This document shows positions 28,017-35,050 of a DNA stretch of 64,000 bases, piece by piece. Source of the stretch: Comamonas badia DSM 17552 (GTDB taxonomy: Bacteria > Pseudomonadota > Gammaproteobacteria > Burkholderiales > Burkholderiaceae_C). The notes beneath the pieces are model-generated. The model had not been told where the DNA came from and ran no database searches. It saw only the letters and a program-made list of their open reading frames with translations. Both the position numbers and the translations under genes were made by a program. Each line of letters starts with the position of its first letter. Positions within the stretch are counted from its first letter, which is position 1. The stretch spans positions 372,001 through 436,000 of the forward strand of contig NZ_AXVM01000001.1 in NCBI RefSeq assembly GCF_000484635.1, in the 5' to 3' direction.

Positions 28017-28040
28017 GGCAGGCTTTCTTTGCAGCGAATG

Positions 28041-28064
28041 CTCAAATTATGAGTTTAATTTGAG
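28041..28064. promoter_or_regulatory. Palindromic operator upstream of the DUF433/DUF5615 pair
   Basis: CTCAAATTA and TAATTTGAG are perfectly complementary 9-base arms with a 6-base spacer. The centre is about 36 bases before the antitoxin start in an AT-rich stretch. A smaller dyad TTGA-GTTTAT-TCAA overlaps its right side (28060-28073). This is the usual layout of an autoregulated toxin-antitoxin promoter. The following bases to 28215 show no gene. Confidence 0.65.
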
Positions 28065-28215
28065 TTTATTCAAAATTGTACGGGTCAAAAATTTGTGCCC
28101 GCTGCGTAGTCTGCCCATCGCTTGGCGGCACTGCCGTGCTTGCCGCAGCGGCCTGGTCCAAGCAACCGTTTTGCATCAAATACGGCTTGAACCATTACCT
28201 GGTCTACAGCAGCAG

Positions 28216-28665
28216 CTACGGTTTTTTTGAGTAAACCACCTTGGGGTCTGCATCGGGCAAGGCAGCCTCTTCCGCCGCCGGATGCACCTTGGCAAACGTC
28301 AGGATCACCTCGCGGATCAGCTTGCGCTGCGGGGCGGGCAGTTGCAGGAAGGCGTCGAAGGTTTCGCGCTCCAGGTGCCCGACGCCCTCGTCCCAGCGCT
28401 GGCGGCGCGCCAGCACCGACTTGCGCACCGCCTCGCCGAAGCGCAGCACCTCGGGTTCGATGTTGAGCCACTCGGCCAGCACCTGCACTTTGTCTTGTGT
28501 GGGAATCGCTTTGTGATTGATCCAACTCCACGCCGCTTGGTTGCTGATCGAGCGGCCGCGCCAGCGCAGGTTGAATTCGTGCTCCAGCACTGAGGGGCTG
28601 GCTGCGTAGCCGGCATCCTTCATGGCCTGCCGCAGGCGATCACTGAATTCGATCTTCTCGTCCAT
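28216..28665 (-). CDS. HTH regulator divergent from the type III methylase gene
   Basis: A 149-residue protein from ATG 28665. The N-terminal half (about residues 5-80: FSDRLRQAMKDAG, SVLEHEFNLRWRGRSISNQA, AIPTQDKVQVLAEWLNIEP) has the layout of Xre/lambda-repressor-like HTH proteins. The C-terminal part (APQRKLIREVILTFAKV) is conserved, because a broken relative of it lies at 26954-27010. It is divergent from mod across two palindromes, so it probably controls the restriction-modification genes and itself, in the manner of controller proteins of type II systems. Confidence 0.75.
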   Translation of the reverse strand: MDEKIEFSDRLRQAMKDAGYAASPSVLEHEFNLRWRGRSISNQAAWSWINHKAIPTQDKVQVLAEWLNIEPEVLRFGEAVRKSVLARRQRWDEGVGHLERETFDAFLQLPAPQRKLIREVILTFAKVHPAAEEAALPDADPKVVYSKKP

Positions 28666-28693
28666 CCAGTGCAAGGTACGGAGCGGTTGAAAA

Positions 28694-28740
28694 ATCAATC
28701 AATCTTTGATTGATAATGAAATCAAAAACCGCTTGATTTC
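28694..28740. promoter_or_regulatory. Two adjacent palindromes between HTH regulator and mod
   Basis: ATCAATCAA-TCT-TTGATTGAT (28694-28714) and GAAATCAA-N7-TTGATTTC (28718-28740) are both perfect. They share the half-sites ATCAA/TTGAT. Placed side by side between divergent starts at 28665 and 28777, they look like a double operator for the HTH regulator. Confidence 0.7.
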
Positions 28741-28776
28741 ATATCTCAACCAACGGTTGGGGTCACAGAACACTCC

Positions 28777-30828
28777 ATGCCCAAATCCCTGCTCGAACAA
28801 CTGCCCGAGATCGTCGCCAACGGGCGCAAGCAAGCCGAACGCATCCTCGAAAGTCTGGAATCCCGCCAGCGCGTGCGGCTGCAGACGCGCGAAATCGTGC
28901 TGCCCGCCAAGGACAGCGCCGCGCAGGATTGGATCACCGAGCAGCAGCGCAGCCAGGCCCGGCAAGAAGTCTTTGCTCCCGGCCAGACCAGCCTGCTGGA
29001 AAGCCCGCAGGCCACCTTGGGCGCCGCAGGCGAAGCCGCGCCGTGGATGAACCGCCTGATCTACGGCGACAACCTGCTGGCCATGGCCGCGCTGCTGGCG
29101 GGCGACGAGCACACGCCCAGCCTGCGCGGCAAGGTGGACCTGATCTACATCGACCCGCCGTTCGACAGCAAGGCCGACTACCGCACCAAGGTCACGCTCC
29201 CCGGCGTGGAACTGGAACAGCGGCCCACGGTGATCGAGCAGTTTGCGTATTCGGATACGTGGAGCGATGGCACGGCGTCGTATCTGGCGATGATTACGCC
29301 GCGATTGATCTTGATGCGAGAGCTATTGGCGAATACGGGGTCGATTTATGTGCATTTGGATTGGCATGTAGGGCATTACGTCAGACTGGTGATGGATGAG
29401 GTGTTTGGCAAGGAAAACTTCCGGAATGAGCTTGTCTGGAGCTATTTCGGCTTCAAACGCTCGACAGCGAAGAAGTTCCCACAGAAGCACGATACACTTT
29501 TTCTCTACACCAAAGGGACTGACTATCAATGGAAAACCCAGTATCGGCCTCATAGCCCGGACTATTTGAAACGATTCAAACCTGATGAGACTGGGCGTCT
29601 TTGTCGCTCCGACGTAAATCCAACAGGCGGCGGTAGCCGGAAAATTTATCTCGACGAAGTTGAAGGTGACATCATTGATTCGGTTTGGGAAGATATTCCC
29701 CCAGTCAATCCGGTTGCCAAGGAGCGGAGAGATTACGCCACACAGAAGCCCGAGAAACTTCTTGAGCGCATCATTCAGGCATCTTGCTTTGAAGATGGTC
29801 TAGTTGCTGATTTCAATGGGGGCTCGGGCACCACCAGTGCTGTTGCTGAGAAGTTAGGCCGCCGCTGGATTACGTCCGACATTGGCAAACCCGCCTGCAT
29901 GGTCATGCGCAAACGCCTGATCGACCAAGAAGCCAAGCCCTTCCTGTACCAAGCCATCGGCGATTACCAGGTCGAAGCCGCCAAAACCCATTTCGGCAAG
30001 CGCGATTTCCGCATTGGCGATCTGTCTCAAATCGTGCTTTCGCTCTACGGCGCATTGCCCCTGCCGCCCGAGGCGAACCCGCAGCGCAACCTGGGCCAGA
30101 TCGCCGGAGTGGACTTTGGCGGCAGGCGCGGCAGCAAAACGCTGGTGCTGGCCGATTCACCCAACAAGCTCACCGGCACGGCCACACTGAAAAAAGCCAT
30201 CGCCCAGCGCGACAACCTGCTGGGCGGCTGGGATCGCGTGGTGGTGCTGGGCTGGAACTTCGAGCCGTCCATTGGCGAAACCATCACCGCGCTGAACGAC
30301 GACCGGCTGGAAGTGCTGGTGATTCCGCCAGACCTGCTCGACCGCCTGCGCAAGAAGGGCGGCGTGGACAAGCTGCGCGGGCAGGTGCGGTTTTCATCGC
30401 TGCAGTATCTGACGCTGCATCCGATTGAGCGCCGCGCCCTCACCCCTGCCCTCTCCCAGGGGGAGAGGGAGGAACACCACGAGACGCTGACCGTCAGGTT
30501 GAAGAACTACGTGCTGCTTTCGCCTGAGGCGATCAACCTGGACGACGCCAACCGCCAGAAGCTGCAGGCCGTGGCCAACCGGGAGCCGCTGGCGCTGATC
30601 GAATACTGGGCGGTGGACCCGGATTACGACGGGCAGGTGTTTCGCTCGGTCTGGCAGGACTACCGGGGCAACACCGCCAACGATGGCGATGCGCTGCGCG
30701 TGGTGACGCAGGCTGTGCTGAGCGTGCCCGCCAGCGATGGGCCGCGCCGGGTGTGCGTGCGGGTGGTGGATGTGTTTGGGTTTGAGGCGGAAGTGGTGCA
30801 AGTGGTCAATGCTGACAACGCTGCATGA
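28777..30828 (+). CDS. mod: Type III restriction-modification methyltransferase subunit (Mod)
   Basis: A 683-residue N6-adenine DNA methyltransferase of the beta class. The catalytic motif IV is DPPF at residues 126-129 ([14 protein letters not shown]) and the AdoMet motif I is DFNGGSGTT at 345-353, in the order found in type III Mod proteins. The target-recognition domain lies between them (about residues 205-300), where base composition is clearly more AT-rich than in the flanks, suggesting exchange of specificity. Residues about 553-565 ([14 protein letters not shown]) come from an inserted palindromic repeat. Mod recognises the site for the whole complex. It is divergent from the HTH regulator and its partner res follows after higBA. 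Confidence 0.93.
   Translation: MPKSLLEQLPEIVANGRKQAERILESLESRQRVRLQTREIVLPAKDSAAQDWITEQQRSQARQEVFAPGQTSLLESPQATLGAAGEAAPWMNRLIYGDNLLAMAALLAGDEHTPSLRGKVDLIYIDPPFDSKADYRTKVTLPGVELEQRPTVIEQFAYSDTWSDGTASYLAMITPRLILMRELLANTGSIYVHLDWHVGHYVRLVMDEVFGKENFRNELVWSYFGFKRSTAKKFPQKHDTLFLYTKGTDYQWKTQYRPHSPDYLKRFKPDETGRLCRSDVNPTGGGSRKIYLDEVEGDIIDSVWEDIPPVNPVAKERRDYATQKPEKLLERIIQASCFEDGLVADFNGGSGTTSAVAEKLGRRWITSDIGKPACMVMRKRLIDQEAKPFLYQAIGDYQVEAAKTHFGKRDFRIGDLSQIVLSLYGALPLPPEANPQRNLGQIAGVDFGGRRGSKTLVLADSPNKLTGTATLKKAIAQRDNLLGGWDRVVVLGWNFEPSIGETITALNDDRLEVLVIPPDLLDRLRKKGGVDKLRGQVRFSSLQYLTLHPIERRALTPALSQGEREEHHETLTVRLKNYVLLSPEAINLDDANRQKLQAVANREPLALIEYWAVDPDYDGQVFRSVWQDYRGNTANDGDALRVVTQAVLSVPASDGPRRVCVRVVDVFGFEAEVVQVVNADNAA
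30436..30473 (+). repeat. In-frame palindromic repeat within mod
   Basis: CCCTCTCCC and GGGAGAGGG arms lie within the coding sequence and are translated as [12 protein letters not shown]. This is a widespread proteobacterial extragenic repeat that is usually found between genes. A degenerate relative lies at 62367-62401. Confidence 0.7.
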
Positions 30829-30839
30829 AAAACCGGCCT

Positions 30840-31142
30840 TCAACCCGCAACCAATTCGCGCACGGCCTTCAAGCTGTCCTTCATCTCGGCCTGCGCCACC
30901 TTCAGGTCATAGCTGGTTTGCAGGTTCAGCCAGTATTGCGGCGACTGGCCGAAGGCGCGGCCCAGGCGCAGGGCCAGTTCTGCAGTCACCGGACGATCGC
31001 CCTTGAGCAGATGCGACACGCGCATGGGCGAAATACCCAGGGCCTGAGCAAAGGCGGCTTGGGTCAGGCCCAGTTCGTCCAGCGCTTCGCGCAGGAATTC
31101 GCCGGGGTGAATGGGGGGCAGGCCGTTGCGGGGCATGGTCAT
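30840..31142 (-). CDS. higA: HigA-type antitoxin
   Basis: A 100-residue Xre-type antitoxin. It begins NGLPPIHPGEFLREALDELGL, the hallmark of the VapI/HigA family, followed by the helix-turn-helix TQAAFAQALGISPMRVSHLL (about residues 27-46) and SPQYWLNLQTSYDLKVA. It neutralises the HigB toxin and usually represses the operon. As in classic higBA loci the antitoxin gene is second, 12 bases after higB. It ends 11 bases from the end of mod, on the opposite strand. Confidence 0.93.
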   Translation of the reverse strand: MTMPRNGLPPIHPGEFLREALDELGLTQAAFAQALGISPMRVSHLLKGDRPVTAELALRLGRAFGQSPQYWLNLQTSYDLKVAQAEMKDSLKAVRELVAG

Positions 31143-31154
31143 GGCGTGGGTTCC

Positions 31155-31436
31155 TCAGTGGTAATCGACGATTTCAACGTCTTGCGCATGGCCCTGTGTG
31201 AACCGGAAGCACACGCGCCATTGGTCGTTGATGCGGATGCTCCATCGGCCAGCGCGGTCGCCGCTCAACGCCTCCAGTCGGTTGGACGGCGGCTGGCGCA
31301 GGTCGTTCACGTCGGTGGCGGCATCCAGTTGCGTGAGCCGCATCACCGCCCGCCGCAGGATATCGGGCGGCAGCCGCCGCGATTTTCCGGTAGCAAACAG
31401 GCGCTCGGTTTCCGGGTTGCCGAAGCTCTCGATCAT
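31155..31436 (-). CDS. higB: HigB-type (RelE superfamily) toxin
   Basis: A 93-residue ribosome-dependent mRNA interferase of the HigB/RelE family. IESFGNPETERLF at the N-terminus, LDAATDVNDLRQPPSNRLEAL in the middle, and GRWSIRINDQWRVCFRF near the C-terminus are the family signature, with basic and aromatic residues forming the RNase site. The gene is on the opposite strand between mod and res. Its start (31436) is 29 bases from the res start (31466), and a 17-bp palindrome lies between them. Confidence 0.93.
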   Translation of the reverse strand: MIESFGNPETERLFATGKSRRLPPDILRRAVMRLTQLDAATDVNDLRQPPSNRLEALSGDRAGRWSIRINDQWRVCFRFTQGHAQDVEIVDYH

Positions 31437-31445
31437 GGTGCAATC

Positions 31446-31462
31446 ATAAACAAATTGTTTAT
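31446..31462. promoter_or_regulatory. Palindromic operator shared by higBA and res
   Basis: ATAAACAA-A-TTGTTTAT is a perfect palindrome between higB and res. On the minus strand TATGAT (31443-31448) overlaps it and could be the higBA -10 box. The palindrome ends 3 bases before the res ATG, so a repressor bound here would affect both directions. Confidence 0.7.
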
Positions 31463-31465
31463 CGC

Positions 31466-34429
31466 ATGACTATTCTTTCATCTGCCGACCAGCCGTTGGC
31501 CCTCTCCACCGCCCTGACCACCCGCACCCGCCAGCTCTGCCTGGGCCTGGAAGACGGCGCGGCCGATCTGCTGGAGTTGGTAACGCCCACCACCGCCGAG
31601 CTGCTGCACTGGTGGTTCGGCCAGGACATGGTGGACGCGCGCGGCTGGCTGAACTTTCACGTGGGGCAGAAGCAGGCCATCCTGAACGCCATCGTGGCGC
31701 ACGAGGTGCTGGGCGCAACCCACCTGCAAGACCTGTACGAGAAGGCCGCGCCCGAAGCACTGTTGACGGGCTCGCGGCTGGCCGAGGTGGCAGCGGGCAA
31801 GCAGGCCCACCCCAAATACTGCTTCAAGATGGCCACGGGCACCGGCAAGACCTGGGTGCTGCAGGCGCTCTTGATCTGGCAGTTGCTCAACAAGAACGCG
31901 GCGCTGGCCGAGGGCGTGGACGACCCGCGCTTCACGCGCCACTTCATGGTGGTGGCGCCTGGCTTGATCGTCTATGAGCGGCTGCTGGATGCGTTCTGCG
32001 GAAAATGGATAGCTGGCAGCGCAGGCGGGCAAAGGGATTTTGCCGAATCTGACCTGAATAAATTTGCCGACCTGTTCATCCCCGAGGCACAGCGCGAGGC
32101 GGTGTTCGCCTTCGTGCGCGGCAACGTCTTCGCCAAGGAGGAGATCGGCTTGAAGGCGACGGGCAACGGCATGATCGCCATCACCAACTGGCATTTGCTG
32201 GCCGAGGGCGATGCGTTGGACGACCTGCAAGACGCCGCCGCCGTGGACGCCCCCGGCGCGCCGCCGCCCGCGCACGAGGTGGCCAGCCAGGTGCTGCCGC
32301 TGGCACCGGGGCGCGCCACCGGCAACAGTCTGGAGGTGCTGGACCGGCGCTACGCGCGCGGCAATGTGCTGGAATTTCTGGCCGCGCTGCCCGAGCTGAT
32401 GGTGTTCAACGACGAGGCGCACCACATCCACGAGTTCAGGCGCGAGGGCGAGGTGACCGAGGTGGAGTGGCAAAAAAGCCTGCACCGCATTGCCGCGCCC
32501 AAGGGGCGGCGCTTTGTGCAGGTGGATTTTTCAGCCACGCCCTACAACACGGTGGGCACGGGCAAGAACGGCAAGCGGCACTACTTCGCGCACATCATCA
32601 CGGACTTCGACCTGCAAAGCGCGATGCGCGCCGGGCTGGTGAAGTCGCTGGTGCTCGATCGGCGCAAGGAAATCGGCGCGCTGCCGCTGGAATTCAAGGC
32701 CGAGCGCGACGAGAGCGGCAACCCCGCGCTGAGCGAGGGCCAGCGCGTGATGCTGCGCGCCGGCCTGCAGAAGCTGCGCAAACTGGAGGCGGATTTTGCC
32801 GCGGTGGACCCCGCGCGCCACCCCAAGATGCTGGTGGTGTGCGAGGACACCACCGTCTCGCCGCTGGTGGCGCAGTTTCTGATGGAGCAGCAGGGGCTGC
32901 ACGCGGATGAGGTGATGACCATCGACTCGGGCAAGAAGGCCGAGCTGGGCGAGAAGGACTGGGTGCCCGTGCGCGAGCGCCTGTTCAGCGTGGACCGGCA
33001 CGCCACGCCGCGCGTGATCGTCAGCGTGCTGATGCTGCGCGAGGGCTTTGACGTGAACAACATCTGCGTCATCGTGCCGCTGCGCAGTTCGCAGGCGCAG
33101 ATTCTGCTGGAGCAGACCATAGGCCGCGGCCTGCGGCTGATGTGGCGCGAGGCGGAATACGACGACTTGAAGCGCGAGAACCGCGAGCGCATCCAGGCCG
33201 GACAGGAGCCGGGCAGACTGCTGGATGTGCTCAGCATCGTGGAGCATCCGGCCTTTCAGTCGTTCTACGACGAGCTGCTGACAGCGGGCCTGGCGGGCAC
33301 CACGGACGAGGGCATGGACGGCAGCTCCAGCACCGGCGACGTGATGGCGGCCGAGCTGTGCGAAGGCTACGAGGCGTTCGACTTCGGCATTCCCTTCATC
33401 CTGCGCGAGGCGGACGAAGAAAACCGCCATACCGCGCTGGACATCACCACGTTGCCGCCCTTCACCGCCATGGCCCGCGCGCAACTGGCGGCGCTGCTGG
33501 GCAAGGGCGACACCTTCATCTCGCAGGATTTGGAGAGCGCCACGCTGTTTGGCGACTACCGCGTCGATGGCGCGGTGATGAACGTGGCGGGCTACAACGA
33601 CTATCTGGCGCGGCTCACCCGGCGCATCGGCCAGGCGCTGAGCGAGCCCCTGCCAAAAGGCAACAAGATCGCCACCCACCTGGCCAAACCCTATCTGCAG
33701 GTGCACACGGCCGATTTGACGGGCTGGCTGGACGACTATGTCTGGACGCAGTTGTTCGGCGAAACCTTCAACCCGTTGGAAGACGAAAACTGGCGCCTGC
33801 TGCTGCTGCAGCCGGTGGTGGAGCACATCACCAAGGTGTTTGCGCTGGCGCTGCTGCAGGCCGAAGAAACCCGGACCACCGGCCAGACCGAGGTGCATGC
33901 GCGATACCTGAGCGAAACCCCGCGCCTGATGGTGCGCGAGGCGCATTCCGCGCCCGTCAGCAAGTGCATCTACACCCACCTGGGCTGGCCCGCGCGCAAC
34001 GGCGGGCTGGAAAAGGCCTTCATCCACTGGGCGCAGGCCGACAGCGGGGTGCTGGCCTTCTGCAAGATCAGCGAAACGCGCCACCCTTTTGCCCGGCTGC
34101 GCTACGTGAAGGAAGACGGCCTGGCGGCGTTCTACAGCCCGGATTTTCTGGTGCGCACGCAGGACGCCATCTACCTGGTGGAAACCAAGGCGCAGCAGCA
34201 GGTGAACCACCCCAACGTGCAGCGCAAGCGCCGCGCCGCCCTGGGCTGGTGCGAACGCATCAACGCGCTGCCCCCCGAACACCGCCAGCACCTGCCCTGG
34301 CATTACGTGCTGCTGGGGCAGGATGCCGTCGAGGAATGGCAAAAAAAGAGCGCGCATCTGGCGCAACTGCTGGAATTTGCCCGCTTGCGGCCCACGGCAA
34401 ATGCGCTGGATCAAACAAGCCTGCTCTGA
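31466..34429 (+). CDS. res: Type III restriction endonuclease subunit (Res)
   Basis: A 987-residue ATP-dependent helicase-nuclease. The Walker A motif is ATGTGKT at 123-129, the DEAH box appears in VFNDEAHHIHEF (about 312-323), and helicase motif VI is QTIGRGLRLMW (about 551). The C-terminal nuclease domain has the PD-(D/E)xK pattern PDFLV...IYLVETKAQ (about 891-908). Res cuts DNA after translocating from unmodified head-to-head sites and needs Mod for recognition. No ribosome binding site is visible before ATG 31466. The segment around 32008-32040 (GATAGCTGGCAGCGC) resembles a decayed mosaic repeat in frame. Confidence 0.93.
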   Translation: MTILSSADQPLALSTALTTRTRQLCLGLEDGAADLLELVTPTTAELLHWWFGQDMVDARGWLNFHVGQKQAILNAIVAHEVLGATHLQDLYEKAAPEALLTGSRLAEVAAGKQAHPKYCFKMATGTGKTWVLQALLIWQLLNKNAALAEGVDDPRFTRHFMVVAPGLIVYERLLDAFCGKWIAGSAGGQRDFAESDLNKFADLFIPEAQREAVFAFVRGNVFAKEEIGLKATGNGMIAITNWHLLAEGDALDDLQDAAAVDAPGAPPPAHEVASQVLPLAPGRATGNSLEVLDRRYARGNVLEFLAALPELMVFNDEAHHIHEFRREGEVTEVEWQKSLHRIAAPKGRRFVQVDFSATPYNTVGTGKNGKRHYFAHIITDFDLQSAMRAGLVKSLVLDRRKEIGALPLEFKAERDESGNPALSEGQRVMLRAGLQKLRKLEADFAAVDPARHPKMLVVCEDTTVSPLVAQFLMEQQGLHADEVMTIDSGKKAELGEKDWVPVRERLFSVDRHATPRVIVSVLMLREGFDVNNICVIVPLRSSQAQILLEQTIGRGLRLMWREAEYDDLKRENRERIQAGQEPGRLLDVLSIVEHPAFQSFYDELLTAGLAGTTDEGMDGSSSTGDVMAAELCEGYEAFDFGIPFILREADEENRHTALDITTLPPFTAMARAQLAALLGKGDTFISQDLESATLFGDYRVDGAVMNVAGYNDYLARLTRRIGQALSEPLPKGNKIATHLAKPYLQVHTADLTGWLDDYVWTQLFGETFNPLEDENWRLLLLQPVVEHITKVFALALLQAEETRTTGQTEVHARYLSETPRLMVREAHSAPVSKCIYTHLGWPARNGGLEKAFIHWAQADSGVLAFCKISETRHPFARLRYVKEDGLAAFYSPDFLVRTQDAIYLVETKAQQQVNHPNVQRKRRAALGWCERINALPPEHRQHLPWHYVLLGQDAVEEWQKKSAHLAQLLEFARLRPTANALDQTSLL

Positions 34430-34484
34430 CGGGAACCGCGGGTGCGGATAATGAACCAAGGGGCATCCGCCGCAGCATCAACTA

Positions 34485-34535
34485 CTTTTTTGATAGCTTC
34501 ACCCGTCCATTCAATCTACGTTGGAGCCTATTTCA
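34485..34535 (+). repeat. Comamonad mosaic repeat upstream of the DUF411 gene
   Basis: TTTTTTGATAGCTTC followed by CCATTCAATCTACG and TGGAGCCTATTTCA is another copy of the dispersed mosaic repeat. It occupies most of the short gap between res and the DUF411 gene, including the position of its promoter. Confidence 0.6.
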
Positions 34536-34537
34536 GC

Positions 34538-35032
34538 ATGAGTTCAAATCGCCTGCCTTCCCCCTCCCGCCGCGCCTGCGTCAGCGCCTTTTTGCTGGGC
34601 AGCCTCGCCCTGCCCGCCTGGGCCGCCAGCCCTCAACGCACCCAAGTGGAGCTCTGGAAAGACCCCAGCTGCGGCTGCTGCAAGGACTGGATGGCGCACA
34701 TGCAGCAGCACGGTTTTGACTTCACGGTGCACGAGGTGGGCAACAACGGCGCCCGCGCGCGCCTGGGGCTGCCGCGCGCGCTGGGGTCTTGCCACACCGC
34801 GCTGGTGGGCGGGTATGTCATCGAAGGCCATGTGCCCGCGGGCGACGTGCAGCGGCTTTTGAGAGAAAAGCCGCGCGCGCTGGGCCTTGCGGTGCCCGGC
34901 ATGCCGGTGGGCAGCCCGGGCATGGACGGCCCGGAATACCAGGGCCGCAAGGATGCCTACGACGTGCTGCTGGTCACCCCCGCGATGAAGCGCGGCGAGG
35001 TGGCGACGCAGGTGTTTGCCAGCTATCGCTGA
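34538..35032 (+). CDS. DUF411 periplasmic metal-associated protein
   Basis: A 164-residue exported protein with a signal peptide that includes twin arginines (PSRRACVSAFLLGSLALPAWA). The mature part begins VELWKDPSCGCCKDWMAHMQ, the DUF411 signature with the CGCC cysteine motif, and contains SCHTALVGGYVIEGHVPAGD and a methionine-rich AVPGMPVGSPGMDGPEY segment. DUF411 proteins are linked to copper handling in other bacteria. The longer upstream frame is mostly mosaic repeat, so ATG 34538 is chosen. Confidence 0.87.
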   Translation: MSSNRLPSPSRRACVSAFLLGSLALPAWAASPQRTQVELWKDPSCGCCKDWMAHMQQHGFDFTVHEVGNNGARARLGLPRALGSCHTALVGGYVIEGHVPAGDVQRLLREKPRALGLAVPGMPVGSPGMDGPEYQGRKDAYDVLLVTPAMKRGEVATQVFASYR

Positions 35033-35050
35033 GCGACGCACCCTGCCCGC

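Noticed and set aside
28085-28215. A possible small coding remnant after the HTH regulator gene
   Set aside because: The frame continues past the regulator only in a different phase, has no start or ribosome binding site, and matches nothing I recognise.
29323-29553. Small minus-strand frame within mod
   Set aside because: It arises from the AT-rich specificity region and has no ribosome binding site or family pattern.
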